Of a DNA stretch of 64,000 nucleotides, positions 46,996 through 56,362 are shown one piece after another (the stretch's first letter is position 1; the number at the start of each line of letters is the position of its first letter). The stretch is from assembly GCF_006475605.1 (NCBI RefSeq), contig NZ_SSBC01000010.1, positions 620,001-684,000 of the forward strand, given 5' to 3'. Below the pieces are notes generated by a model, which had not been told where the DNA came from, searched no databases, and saw only the letters and a list, made by a program, of their open reading frames with translations. Both the position numbers and the translations under genes were made by a program. Source of the DNA: Asticcacaulis tiandongensis (GTDB lineage Bacteria; Pseudomonadota; Alphaproteobacteria; Caulobacterales; Caulobacteraceae).

Positions 46996-48246
46996 ATGCG
47001 CATTTTCCATATTTCCAACTCATTCCTGAAAATCGAAAGCCCCGAAACGCGCTTGATCTGCACCCGTGGGCGGGCCCGACCAGTGGCGGTGGCTGGCACA
47101 GCTTCCCGGAATACGCTCCTCAGGACCTTAAAACCTATGTCGCTGATTGTGATGCCGTTTACATTTCTCACCTGCATAGTGACCATTTTGATCCGGCCCT
47201 GCTTCAATCCACAAACCTGACGGAAAAAGTTTTTATAATTAAATATTTTGCGAACCAGACCTTACGTCGTCGTTTGGAAAGACTGGGGGTTTCGCAGATT
47301 ATCGAATGTCAGCCATTCGAGATCATCACCTATCAGGATATGCGACTGGCGATCGTCCCGCAGATGACCAGCAATTCTGCCGGTCTGGAAGACCAGATTG
47401 ATTATGACCTTGATACGTCCATAATGGTTCACGCAGGTGGAAAGACGCTATTTAATCAGGTCGATAATCCGCTTTCGTTAGATAATTATGCCCACATCAA
47501 AGACTTTATCAGCACGCATTTCGGCGCACTTGACATTGCCTGCCTGGCGGATGGGGCCGCCAGCGCCTATCCGCAAACTTTGTAGGCATAGACCGCGATG
47601 CCGAGGCCCGACGCATTATTGACCTCAGCCTGACGCGGTTCTCGCGCATCATTAATATATTGAAACCCGAACATTTCTTTCCGGCGGGCGGCAGCTACAT
47701 TGTGCCCGGACGTTATGGCGATCCGATCTGACAGACCTGAGCCGTTTTGCGGCCTTAAGTCCCCTGCGACAGAGCAAACCGGAATCCGTGGCAGCCCACC
47801 GATCTGATCCCTACCCGTTCGATAATCTGGACGACAGCGCCATTGATGACACCATGCTTTTGGATTTATTCCAGTCAGCCTATGAGGCCTATGGCCACAA
47901 GATGGCGCATGATGGCGTTACAATCGGCCAAAGGGTGGGGTTTGATGTCTATGACCGCTTGTGCTTTGATGCGCATAACAAGATCACCAGCCCGCGTCGC
48001 GCCCGCTATGAGCTAAGCCAGCATGGCCCCAAAGACCACCATCAGACCTTTCACCTTGATCGTCGGCTGTTTATCAGTTGCCTGACGCGACGGATGAGCT
48101 GGAACGAGGGCGTGCCCCTGTGCCTTTATGACCGCCAACCCAACATATTCATGCCAACCGTAGACTTCAGTCTGAACTATCTGGTGGCCCCAACTGAAAA
48201 GCTTATTGACCTGAATCTCAGCCAACAAAGCCCGCCGCCCGCTTAA
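46996..48246 (+). pseudogene. Metallo-beta-lactamase-fold hydrolase broken by three one-base losses
   Basis: The segment reads as one MBL-fold protein of about 417 residues if single bases are restored after 47061 (TGC then GAC CCG TGG), after 47581 (ACT TTT GTA) and after 47724. The first frame gives MRIFHISNSFLKIESPETRL. The second gives GGGWHSFPEYAPQDL, the metal site SHLHSDHFD and LFNQVDNPLSLDNY. The third gives GIDRDAEARRIIDLSLTRF and HFFPAGGSYIVPG. The last gives LFQSAYEAYGHKMA and the end to 48246. It resembles large UlaG-like MBL proteins. The 3' end overlaps the convergent Sua5/TsaC gene by 29 bases. Confidence 0.8.
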
Positions 48247-49138
48247 GCCGGTCATTGATCGCCTCGCCTAACCCGTCTTCGGGCACCGGCGCAACACAGA
48301 TCCGCGCCGGCTTCTTCGCATCGGCTTCGCGCAGAGCGCTGAACAAACGTGCGGCCGCTTCGCGCAGGTCACGGGCCTCACTAAGCTGAACTACCACCCC
48401 GTCAAAATCCGTCGGCCCGAAAGCCATATAAACGCAATCCACAGGCGGCTCAGTCACATTGATTACCACCGGCGCATCGGGTGCATAATGGCGCGTCAGA
48501 CGCCCCGGCGACCGATGCCCCTCAGACGCATCATCCGCCAGCCCATCAATGACGGATTCGATATCTGACCGCGTGATAAGCCCTGCTCTTAGATAACGCG
48601 CCTCGCCCATAAGGCTGACTACCGTTGATTCCAACCCCATCTGACAGTCACCGCCATCAACAGAAGCCGCCACAAAGGCCCCCGTCTCCTCAACCGCATC
48701 CTTAAACCGCGTCGGGCTGGGCCGACCGGAACGGTTGGCCGAAGGCGCAACCACGCCCCCACCGAACGCCCTTAATATCTCTTGCGCCACCGGATGCGCC
48801 GGAACACGCACCGCCACGCTATCAAGGCCCGCCCGTGCCAGATCACAAACCTGACCGGTGTCCTTTACCGGCATTACCAGCGTCAAAGGCCCCGGCCAGA
48901 AGGCTTCGGCCAGTTTCTGAGCACGCGCATCAAACACCGCGATCGTTTCGGCCTGAGCCACATCCGCGACATGCACGATCAGGGGGTTGAAACGCGGTCT
49001 GCCCTTGGCCTCAAAGACTTTGGCGACCGCCTGCGGATCATCGGCGCGCGCCCCCAGCCCATATACCGTCTCGGTCGGCAGGTGGATAAGTTCGCCCCGT
49101 TCAAGGGCCAGCACAGCTTGGGCAACAGTCGCATTCAT
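48218..49138 (-). CDS. L-threonylcarbamoyladenylate synthase (Sua5/TsaC)
   Basis: The 306-residue protein makes threonylcarbamoyl-AMP from threonine, bicarbonate and ATP for t6A37 tRNA modification. The YrdC domain (about 1-200) shows LIHLPTETVYGLGARADDPQAV, KGRPRFNPLIVHV and VVAPSANRSGRPSPT. A C-terminal Sua5 domain (about 220-306) begins near the linker SPGRLTRHYAPDAPV, so this is the longer Sua5 type, not the short TsaC type. The start at 49138 fits family length. Confidence 0.95.
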   Translation of the reverse strand: MNATVAQAVLALERGELIHLPTETVYGLGARADDPQAVAKVFEAKGRPRFNPLIVHVADVAQAETIAVFDARAQKLAEAFWPGPLTLVMPVKDTGQVCDLARAGLDSVAVRVPAHPVAQEILRAFGGGVVAPSANRSGRPSPTRFKDAVEETGAFVAASVDGGDCQMGLESTVVSLMGEARYLRAGLITRSDIESVIDGLADDASEGHRSPGRLTRHYAPDAPVVINVTEPPVDCVYMAFGPTDFDGVVVQLSEARDLREAAARLFSALREADAKKPARICVAPVPEDGLGEAINDRLKRAAGFVG

Positions 49139-49175
49139 GGGCGCGGCCTTAGCACAGGCTGCGCAACCTCACAAA

Positions 49176-50474
49176 TTACTTAGTGTCAGCTTTCAGCTTG
49201 ATATCCAGCGTCACATCCGCCGGAATGGCACTTGTTGAAGCCCACTCCCCACTGCCGACCCCAAAGGCCAGACGATCCAGCGTAGCCGTTGCCGCGACAT
49301 TCGCCGTCTTATCGCTGATATCCAGTGTAAACGGCAGATCGAAATCACGCGTCTGGCCGTGCAGAGTCAACTTGCCTCTGGCGATATATTTATTGCCACC
49401 GGATGCGGTGAAGCGTCTGGCTTCAAACACCGCCTGAGGATGGTTCGTCACATCAAAGAATGACGATGATTTCAGCGTGCTGTCACGATCCGCATCGCTG
49501 GTGCTGACGGACGTCAGATCAATAGTCACCTTCACCGATGACCTATCCAGTTGCTGCGGATCAAAAACGATGCGCGCCTGATAGGCGCTAAAGCCGCCAT
49601 TGACGGAAGCCCCCTGAAAACTGGTTTTAAAGCGGATGTGCGACGCGGCCTTATCCACAGACCACACAGGCACTTCAACCCGCGCCTCTGAAGCTGTGGA
49701 TGACGCCACCTCCTCCTCAGTGGACACACTAACCGACGACACCGCCGAAACCGCCTCCGCTTCACCTTCGGACGACGCCTGCCCCGGGGCGTCAGTGATC
49801 TCTGAAACAGCCGGTTCAACTGGTGACGATGGCGCGCCGTGCAACAGGCCAAAGGCCGCCGCAAACGCCCCGACCACAATAACCAGAGGCACGATCCAGC
49901 GCCAGTTCAGTAACGACGCCACAATCGAAGGCTTAGGTTCCAACCCTGGCAACATGCGGGTGATCGCCTCATCCTTGTGGATGAAATGGTGCATAAGCGC
50001 CGCCCCGACATGCAGGGGTATCAACAGATATATCAACAGCTTTGCCAGCAAACCATGCAGATTGGCAAACCGGTCATGGCTGACTTCGGAGACATCGACC
50101 GGCAAATGCGGCCAGGGAATAACCCCAAACAACTCCGTAGGAATCTTAAGCGTGCTGGCTGACACCACCGCCCACCCGCTTATGGGCAGACCGATCATCA
50201 GCACATAAAACCCGATATGAACGGCTTTAGCCGCTCCCGTCTGCCATTTTGGGCCGGGCAACTCCGGCGGGGCCTTATAGGCCTCCCGCAATCCGATGCG
50301 CAAAACCGTTAAAAACAGGATCAGAATCCCTACGGACTTATGCAACTGAAAACGCGCAAAACGCCCGCTGTCGTCGCTGTCAAACGACCAGCCGAGAAAG
50401 ACCATGTAAAACAGCAAGGCCGCCATAATCCAATGCAGATAACGGCTGAAACGGTGATAGGTCACAGGTTGCAT
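49176..50474 (-). CDS. Cytochrome b561 fused to YceI domain
   Basis: The 432-residue fusion has an N-terminal cytochrome b561 domain (about 1-190) with four helices and heme-ligand histidines in YHRFSRYLHWIMAALL, QLHKSVGILILFL and LHGLLAKLLIYLLIPLHVGAALMHHF. One more transmembrane helix (about 205-225) leads to a Ser/Glu-rich linker (about 230-275). The C-terminal YceI lipid-binding beta-barrel (about 278-430) reads VDKAASHIRFKTSF ... SSFFDVTNHPQAVFEA. It may shuttle quinone-type lipids or electrons at the inner membrane. The start could also be a GTG at 50522. Confidence 0.9.
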   Translation of the reverse strand: MQPVTYHRFSRYLHWIMAALLFYMVFLGWSFDSDDSGRFARFQLHKSVGILILFLTVLRIGLREAYKAPPELPGPKWQTGAAKAVHIGFYVLMIGLPISGWAVVSASTLKIPTELFGVIPWPHLPVDVSEVSHDRFANLHGLLAKLLIYLLIPLHVGAALMHHFIHKDEAITRMLPGLEPKPSIVASLLNWRWIVPLVIVVGAFAAAFGLLHGAPSSPVEPAVSEITDAPGQASSEGEAEAVSAVSSVSVSTEEEVASSTASEARVEVPVWSVDKAASHIRFKTSFQGASVNGGFSAYQARIVFDPQQLDRSSVKVTIDLTSVSTSDADRDSTLKSSSFFDVTNHPQAVFEARRFTASGGNKYIARGKLTLHGQTRDFDLPFTLDISDKTANVAATATLDRLAFGVGSGEWASTSAIPADVTLDIKLKADTK

Positions 50475-50530
50475 GGAACGGGACTCGCTCGGTGATTTCT
50501 CATTAAACCTGAGTATGCTCACGCTTAGTC

Positions 50531-50570
50531 AGGATTGCAATCCTGATATGTAATTTAATTGGTTACATAT
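50531..50570. promoter_or_regulatory. Two palindromes in a divergent promoter region (candidate operators)
   Basis: AGGATTGCAATCCT (50531-50544) is a perfect 14-bp palindrome. Two bases later an 8-bp inverted repeat ATATGTAA / TTACATAT (50546-50553 and 50563-50570) with a 9-base A+T-rich spacer follows. They sit between the divergent cytochrome b561-YceI and acyl-CoA dehydrogenase genes, where a TetR-like or similar dimeric repressor would be expected. Confidence 0.55.
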
Positions 50571-50686
50571 ATATTCTTTTTATATAAGCCCTTGTGACGT
50601 AAGGGAACTTCACGCAGACTTGAGTCCCCAAAGCCGCCATATTGCGCCATCACTATAGCCAGAGCCGTTATAATTCAGGAATCAGT

Positions 50687-52447
50687 ATGACCTTTCGCGC
50701 CCCGCTCAAAGACATCAGCTTCACCCTTGAGGCGGTCACGGATATCGGACGCCTTTATGGACAAGGCCCTTTTGCTGAATTTGATGCCGATCTGTCAGAA
50801 GCGGTGCTCGATGCCGCCGCCGATTTGTCTCAGGACATATTGTCCCCCCTCAACCGGTCAGGCGATCTTCAGGGTTCGCGCCTCGAAGACAATAAGGTGA
50901 TCATCGCTGATGGATTTGCTGAAGCCATAGCCGCCTTCGCCGAAGGCGGCTGGAACAGCCTGTCATCTGACACAGCTCAAGGCGGTCAGGGCCTGCCCAA
51001 GACCCTTGAGATTGCCTGTTACGAGCTGTTCAATGCTGCCAACATGGCCTTCAGCCTGTGCCCAACCCTTTCACAGGGGGCCGCCGAAGCCCTTCACATC
51101 CACGGCGACGACCTGCAAAAGGCGCTCTACCTCCCCTTCCTCAGTTCAGGGGACTGGAGCGCGACCATGAACCTGACCGAGCCGCAGGCCGGTTCTGATC
51201 TGGGGCTTCTGACCACTCAGGCGACGCCCAATACTGACGGCACCTATAGCCTGAGCGGACAAAAGATATTTATCACCTGGGGCGACCATGAAGCGCGGGA
51301 CAACATCATCCATCTGGTACTGGCGCGCCTGCCCGATGCCCCCGAAGGCACACGGGGCATATCGCTGTTTCTCTGCCCGAAATATCTGGTCAATGCGGAC
51401 GGTAGTCTCGGTGCCCGAAACACCGTCACGTGCGTTGGCCTTGAGCACAAGCTGGGCATCCACGCTTCGCCCACCTGCGTTATGGCTTTTGAAGGCGCTC
51501 AGGCCGAATTGATCGGTCAGCCGCACCAGGGACTGGCCGCCATGTTCACCATGATGAACGCCGCCCGTCTGATGGTCGGCGTACAGGGCGTAGGCATTGC
51601 CGAACGTGCGTTTCAGCAGGCCCTGACCTATGCTCAGGAACGCCGTCAGGGCACCTCGCCCCTCACAGGCGAACGTAAGGCCCCGATCATCGACCATCCC
51701 GATGTGCGCCTGATGCTGGCCCTGTCAAAAGCGAAGATCGAAGCCGCCCGCGCCCTGTGCCTTGAGACCGCTTTCCACATCGACGCCCAGCAGATTGAAG
51801 ACGACCCGGATAAAAAAGCCCGCCTGAAACGGCGTGAGGACTTCCTTGTGCCCATAGCCAAGGCCTGGTCGACCGATATCGGTGTCGAAGTCGCCTCACT
51901 TGGCCTTCAGGTGCATGGCGGTATGGGCTTTATTGAGGAAACCGGCGCGGCTCAGTATTACCGTGATGCGCGCATTGCCCCGATATATGAAGGCACCAAC
52001 GGCATTCAGGCCGCTGATCTGACCGGTCGCAAGCTGGGTAATGACGCCACCGCTGCGCTTGAACTGGCCGCAGACATTGAGGCTTTTTTGCGTGACACAG
52101 CCATACCTGATGATCTGGCCCCTGCTATTACGACTTTGAAAGCGGCCATGGCCAGTTTCGAAGCCGCCAGCCTGTGGCTAATCGAGCGAAAAACCGAGGC
52201 TCCCGCCGATGTCGCCGCCGGTGCCAGCGCCTATCTGACGCTCACCGGAGATATGTTAGGGGGCTATTTCCTTCTCAAGGGATCTTTGGCCGCACATCAG
52301 CGCCTGAGTGACGGTGACAGCGACACGGACTGGCTGAACAGCAAAATTGCCCTGCTGAAGGTCTATACAGCACACATCCTGTCTGCCGCACCGTCTCGCC
52401 TCATGGCCATTCAAATGGGTGCGCCCCCCCTTACGGGCTTTGCCTGA
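50687..52447 (+). CDS. Acyl-CoA dehydrogenase (long DmdC/AidB-like type with C-terminal domain)
   Basis: The 586-residue flavoprotein oxidises an acyl-CoA to the enoyl-CoA. The FAD/substrate blocks MNLTEPQAGSDLG (near 165) and GQKIFITWGDHE (near 200) are followed by GLEHKLGIHASPTCVM and VASLGLQVHGGMGFIEETGAAQYYRDARIAPIYEGTNGIQA (near 400-440), which carries the catalytic Glu region. An extra C-terminal domain of about 130 residues is typical of DmdC-like and AidB-like members. The chosen ATG at 50687 has CAGGAATC upstream. The physiological substrate is unknown. Confidence 0.92.
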   Translation: MTFRAPLKDISFTLEAVTDIGRLYGQGPFAEFDADLSEAVLDAAADLSQDILSPLNRSGDLQGSRLEDNKVIIADGFAEAIAAFAEGGWNSLSSDTAQGGQGLPKTLEIACYELFNAANMAFSLCPTLSQGAAEALHIHGDDLQKALYLPFLSSGDWSATMNLTEPQAGSDLGLLTTQATPNTDGTYSLSGQKIFITWGDHEARDNIIHLVLARLPDAPEGTRGISLFLCPKYLVNADGSLGARNTVTCVGLEHKLGIHASPTCVMAFEGAQAELIGQPHQGLAAMFTMMNAARLMVGVQGVGIAERAFQQALTYAQERRQGTSPLTGERKAPIIDHPDVRLMLALSKAKIEAARALCLETAFHIDAQQIEDDPDKKARLKRREDFLVPIAKAWSTDIGVEVASLGLQVHGGMGFIEETGAAQYYRDARIAPIYEGTNGIQAADLTGRKLGNDATAALELAADIEAFLRDTAIPDDLAPAITTLKAAMASFEAASLWLIERKTEAPADVAAGASAYLTLTGDMLGGYFLLKGSLAAHQRLSDGDSDTDWLNSKIALLKVYTAHILSAAPSRLMAIQMGAPPLTGFA

Positions 52448-52448
52448 T

Positions 52449-53336
52449 CTATTCTACCTCCACCGGTGCCGGATCGGTAATCAGCGCCGGCGGCGGGCCA
52501 ACCGGCTCGACATCTTTTATCGCCCCGGTGCTTTCAGGTGTGCGAATAGGTGCCGGTGCGGCCGGACTGGCCCTGACGACCAGCGGCGCTCTGGCGCGCG
52601 TGTTCTGCATCAAAGTAATGGTATGACGCACAAAGACGGCGTGGGTCACAAGCCCAAGCTCAAGCCGCTGATTATCCAGTTCAACCTGTTTGGTCAGTAT
52701 GCCCGAAATAAAGGTCATGGAGGGCACTTCCGTGTCCGGTGCGCGACTAAGTTTATCGGTCATAAATACCGGCCCGCCGGAATTACCGGGAATAGCCGTC
52801 AAGTCGATAAGAAAGGTCGGATAGACATCCAGCGGCCCCAGTGGATAGGACGACACCCGCCCCGCCCGCAATATCGGAAAACCAACCTTATTGGCCGATA
52901 AGCCATGCGGATAGCCAAGCGTCATCATTTCATCGCCCGGCTTGATATTATACTGTCCGAATGTGTTTTCGTCCGCCAGCCAGTCCATGGGAATGGCTGC
53001 ATCTTCATATTCAGGCGGCACTTCAATGGGAATAACGGCCACATCCTGCTCAGGGTTCTGATACCACAACGGCCCCTTGGTGTTCCTTATAGGGATACGG
53101 GTCGGCGCATATTGCCAGCCGCCATTGTCACCCTGAATGCGCCAGCCGATACGCACCTCGGCACCGGGCATTTTCTCGAACACGTGGGCAGCCGTAACCA
53201 GTACAATTTCCGGCGTGCCATCGCGTTTGGGGATTGAAACCAGAAAGCCGGTGCCGACCATGCGGCGGCCTTCGGCAATGGGCTGATCGATCTGCACAGT
53301 GGCTTCGATCAGGGTCAGTGTCAAATCGGCATCCAT
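52449..53336 (-). CDS. Trypsin-like serine protease without export signal
   Basis: The 295-residue protein has the chymotrypsin-fold triad: His in VTAAHVFEKMPG (near 49), Asp in NPEQDVAVIPI (near 98) and Ser in TAIPGNSGGPVFM (near 185). A Pro-rich tail (about 250-295) follows. The N-terminus MDADLTLTLIEATVQ is not a signal peptide, so the product appears to stay in the cytoplasm or be exported by another route, which is unusual for this fold. Its stop lies one base from the acyl-CoA dehydrogenase stop, convergently. Confidence 0.83.
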   Translation of the reverse strand: MDADLTLTLIEATVQIDQPIAEGRRMVGTGFLVSIPKRDGTPEIVLVTAAHVFEKMPGAEVRIGWRIQGDNGGWQYAPTRIPIRNTKGPLWYQNPEQDVAVIPIEVPPEYEDAAIPMDWLADENTFGQYNIKPGDEMMTLGYPHGLSANKVGFPILRAGRVSSYPLGPLDVYPTFLIDLTAIPGNSGGPVFMTDKLSRAPDTEVPSMTFISGILTKQVELDNQRLELGLVTHAVFVRHTITLMQNTRARAPLVVRASPAAPAPIRTPESTGAIKDVEPVGPPPALITDPAPVEVE

Positions 53337-53501
53337 AAACGCACCCTACTGCCTAAATACGGCAAAAGCTTAGCTTGATACCGCAAATAATAGCCATATC
53401 TAAAACACAGACAGGGTTCACATCCGATTGACGCCCCAAAGCAAATCGTATCACAGTCCTGTCAAAGCTCTGTCTAAGTCTCGGCCAAAGGTGACCTGCC
53501 T

Positions 53502-55751
53502 ATGCCTGCCCAACCCGATCGTCGGCGTCTTGTCCTCAGCGGTCTTTCTGCCGCCGTATGGCTCACCTCAGGCACCTCAGCCCTGCGCGCCCAGCCCATC
53601 TTATCTCCGGAAAGTTTAATGTCGAAAACCCCTGCCCCAAAGCCCGCCAAGATCCCCGTCACCACCGAGCAACTGGGCGTTAGCCGCACCGACGACTATC
53701 AATGGATGAAGGACGACAACTGGCAGGCGGTGCTGCGCGACCCCGCACTCATCAAGGCGGATGTCAAATCGCACCTGACGCTGGAAAACAGCTATACCAA
53801 GGCCCTGCTTGAACCGACCGAAGCGCTGCAAAAAACCATCTTCGAGGAAATAAAGGCCCGCGTAAAGGAAGACGATTCCTCCGTTCCTGCCCCTGACGGG
53901 CCGTGGGAATATTACAGTCGTTACGCCATAGGGGCCCAGCACCCGATTCACGCCCGCAAGCCCCGCACCAAGACGCATATCAGCCGTGAAACCGTGCCGT
54001 TCGCCTCCGTGCCTGCCGATGAACAGATACTGCTCGACGAAGACGCCGCCGCCAAGGCGCATGACTATTACCAGACCGGCGCCTCAAGCCACAGCCCCGA
54101 CCACAAACTCTATGCCTGGGCTGAAGACACACAAGGCTCTGAGGTCTATCGCATCTTCATCAAGGATATCTCTACCGGACAACTGATCGGCACACCGGTC
54201 GAAAGCACGGCAGGCTCATTTGTCTTTTCACCTGACTCGCAATGGATTTTCTGGGTCTATCGCGATGACAATGGCCGTCCGTCCAAAATTTTCCGCCGCG
54301 CCGTCACCGGCTCCGAAGACACGCTCGTCTTTGAGGAAAAAGATCCCGGCTTCTTCGCATCGGTCGGCCTCACTTCGTCTGACGCCTATATTGTGGTCTC
54401 CAGCGGCAACCATGAAACCTCCGAAGTGCGCCTTACCCCCTCTGACGCCCTGACATCCGCTCCCTTTGTCGTACAACCGCGCCAAGAAGGCCTGCAATAC
54501 AGCCTCGATCACTGGGGCCACCGCTTTGTCATCCTGACCAATGCCGATGAGGCGATTGATTTCAAGCTGATGACCTCAGATGCGGCCATTCCGTCGCGCG
54601 ACACCTGGCAAACCCTGACGCCCCACCGTCCGGGCATCTATATTACCGGCGTCAGCCTGTATAAGAACCATCTGGTGCGTTCTGAGCGTGAAAACGCCAA
54701 TTCGCGCCTCGTGGTCGTGCGCAAATCCGACCTCAGCGAACACAACATAGAGGTCAGCGAAGAAGCCTATGCCCTCGGCGAAGGCGGCTCGCTTGAGTTT
54801 GACACCACCGTCATCCGCTATGTCTATACCTCACCAACCACCCCGTCCCAGACCTTCGATTACGATGTAGAAACCCGCGAAAAAGTGTTGCGCAAAACAC
54901 AGGTTATCCCATCAGGTCATGATGCCTCAGCCTATGTCGCCAAACGTCTCTATGCCAAAGCCTCAGACGGCGAAGACGTGCCGATCACGGTACTGATGAA
55001 GCGTGACACGCCGCTTGATGGTTCCGCGCCGCTGCTGCTTTATGGCTATGGCTCTTATGGCATCACCATAGACCCAACCTTCTCGGTGCGCTCCTTAAGC
55101 CTTGTCAATCGCGGCTGGATCTACGCCATTGCCCATATTCGCGGCGGGGCCGAAAAAGGCTATGGCTGGTTCCTTGATGGTCGAAAATTCAATAAAACCA
55201 ATACCTTTACCGACTTTATTGCCTGTGCAGAGCATCTGACTGCCAATGGCTACGGCTCAAAAGGCCGCATTGTCGGCTATGGCGGTTCGGCGGGCGGCAT
55301 GCTGATCGGGGCCGTGGCCAATATGCGCCCTGACCTGTGGGGCGGCCTGATCGGGGCGGTGCCGTTTGTCGATGTCCTAAACACCATGAGCGACACCACC
55401 TTACCCCTGACACCGCCGGAATGGCCGGAATGGGGCAATCCGCTCGAGGACAAGGCCGCCTATGACTATATCGCGTCCTATAGCCCCTATGACAATATTA
55501 CCGCTCAGGCCTATCCGCCAATTCTGGCCACAGGCGGCTTAAGTGACCCACGCGTCACCTATTGGGAACCGATGAAGTGGATTGCCAAACTGCGCGACTA
55601 CTCGACCTCAGGCGCACCGCAATTGCTGAAGATCAATATGGAAGCCGGTCACGGCGGGGCCTCAGGGCGCTTCGATTACCTCAAAGAAGTAGCGTTTGAT
55701 TACGCCTTCGCCATATGGGCGCTCGAAAAGGGCTGGGAAAACCCATCATGA
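53502..55751 (+). CDS. Oligopeptidase B-type S9A peptidase, Tat-exported
   Basis: The 749-residue protein has a twin-arginine leader (PDRRRLVLSG, residues 6-15), a seven-bladed propeller (about 110-450) and an alpha/beta-hydrolase domain (about 460-745). The nucleophile is Ser596 in GYGGSAGGMLIGAVAN; LSDPRVTYWEP and AGHGGASGRFDYL contain the expected Asp and His. Oligopeptidase B cuts after basic residues in short peptides. The Tat leader implies a periplasmic location, as in several Caulobacterales relatives. It overlaps the GNAT acetyltransferase gene by 4 bases (ATGA). Confidence 0.94.
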   Translation: MPAQPDRRRLVLSGLSAAVWLTSGTSALRAQPILSPESLMSKTPAPKPAKIPVTTEQLGVSRTDDYQWMKDDNWQAVLRDPALIKADVKSHLTLENSYTKALLEPTEALQKTIFEEIKARVKEDDSSVPAPDGPWEYYSRYAIGAQHPIHARKPRTKTHISRETVPFASVPADEQILLDEDAAAKAHDYYQTGASSHSPDHKLYAWAEDTQGSEVYRIFIKDISTGQLIGTPVESTAGSFVFSPDSQWIFWVYRDDNGRPSKIFRRAVTGSEDTLVFEEKDPGFFASVGLTSSDAYIVVSSGNHETSEVRLTPSDALTSAPFVVQPRQEGLQYSLDHWGHRFVILTNADEAIDFKLMTSDAAIPSRDTWQTLTPHRPGIYITGVSLYKNHLVRSERENANSRLVVVRKSDLSEHNIEVSEEAYALGEGGSLEFDTTVIRYVYTSPTTPSQTFDYDVETREKVLRKTQVIPSGHDASAYVAKRLYAKASDGEDVPITVLMKRDTPLDGSAPLLLYGYGSYGITIDPTFSVRSLSLVNRGWIYAIAHIRGGAEKGYGWFLDGRKFNKTNTFTDFIACAEHLTANGYGSKGRIVGYGGSAGGMLIGAVANMRPDLWGGLIGAVPFVDVLNTMSDTTLPLTPPEWPEWGNPLEDKAAYDYIASYSPYDNITAQAYPPILATGGLSDPRVTYWEPMKWIAKLRDYSTSGAPQLLKINMEAGHGGASGRFDYLKEVAFDYAFAIWALEKGWENPS

Positions 55752-56284
55752 CCCTAACTATTCGCAAAGTTCAGGTCACAGACTTTCAGTCCGTTTCAGA
55801 TATCTATGGTGATGCGGTGCTAAACACCACCGCCACCTACGAAACCGTGCCACCGACGCCTCAGATGATGATGTCGCAATGGTATGAATTGCGGGCAAAA
55901 AACCTGCCCTATCTGGTGGCCGTCGAAGATAAACGGGTGATTGGCTTCACCTATGCCGGCCCGTTCCGCCTGCGTCCGGCCTTTCGCTACGGGGTCGAAA
56001 ACGCCCTCTATGTCCACCCCGATCATAAGGGTAAGGGCGCAGGCCGCGCCCTGCTTGAGGCTCTGATTACCGCCTGCACGGATCAGGGCTTTTACAATCT
56101 CTATGCGGTTATTGGCGACCGCGATAATGTCGCCTCTTTGAACCTGCATAAGTCTCAGGGCTTCACTGAGACCGGCAGCCTGCCCGCCGCTGGCTATAAA
56201 CAGGATCGCTGGCTGGATATTGTCTTTCTCACCAAAGCCTTACGCCCTCACGACACGGCCCCCGAAGGTAATGGGTGGGGCTGA
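55748..56284 (+). CDS. GNAT N-acetyltransferase (phosphinothricin acetyltransferase-like)
   Basis: The 178-residue protein matches the Pat/Bar-like GNAT group: IYGDAVLNTTATYETVPPT near residue 20, LVAVEDKRVIGFTYAGPFRLRPAFRYGVENALYVHPDHKGKGAGRALL (acetyl-CoA loop) and VASLNLHKSQGFTETG. Relatives acetylate methionine sulfoximine or phosphinothricin, and the natural role is usually unclear. Translation is coupled to the oligopeptidase gene through ATGA. The ATG at 55748 is used; the frame is open further upstream inside the peptidase gene. Confidence 0.88.
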   Translation: MTLTIRKVQVTDFQSVSDIYGDAVLNTTATYETVPPTPQMMMSQWYELRAKNLPYLVAVEDKRVIGFTYAGPFRLRPAFRYGVENALYVHPDHKGKGAGRALLEALITACTDQGFYNLYAVIGDRDNVASLNLHKSQGFTETGSLPAAGYKQDRWLDIVFLTKALRPHDTAPEGNGWG

Positions 56285-56315
56285 GGCGCCCCCCCTGTTC
56301 GGGGGATGGCCCAGT

Positions 56316-56362
56316 CTATGATCTCCGATAAGGTCATCCGGTTACATCATCGGAGATCATAG
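56316..56362 (+). promoter_or_regulatory. 14-bp perfect inverted repeat masking the CAP-protein ribosome binding site
   Basis: CTATGATCTCCGAT (56316-56329) and ATCGGAGATCATAG (56349-56362) are exact complements with a 19-base loop. The right arm contains GGAG at 56352-56355, the ribosome binding site for the GTG at 56362, whose first G is the last base of the arm. In RNA the hairpin would hide the site. Confidence 0.75.
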
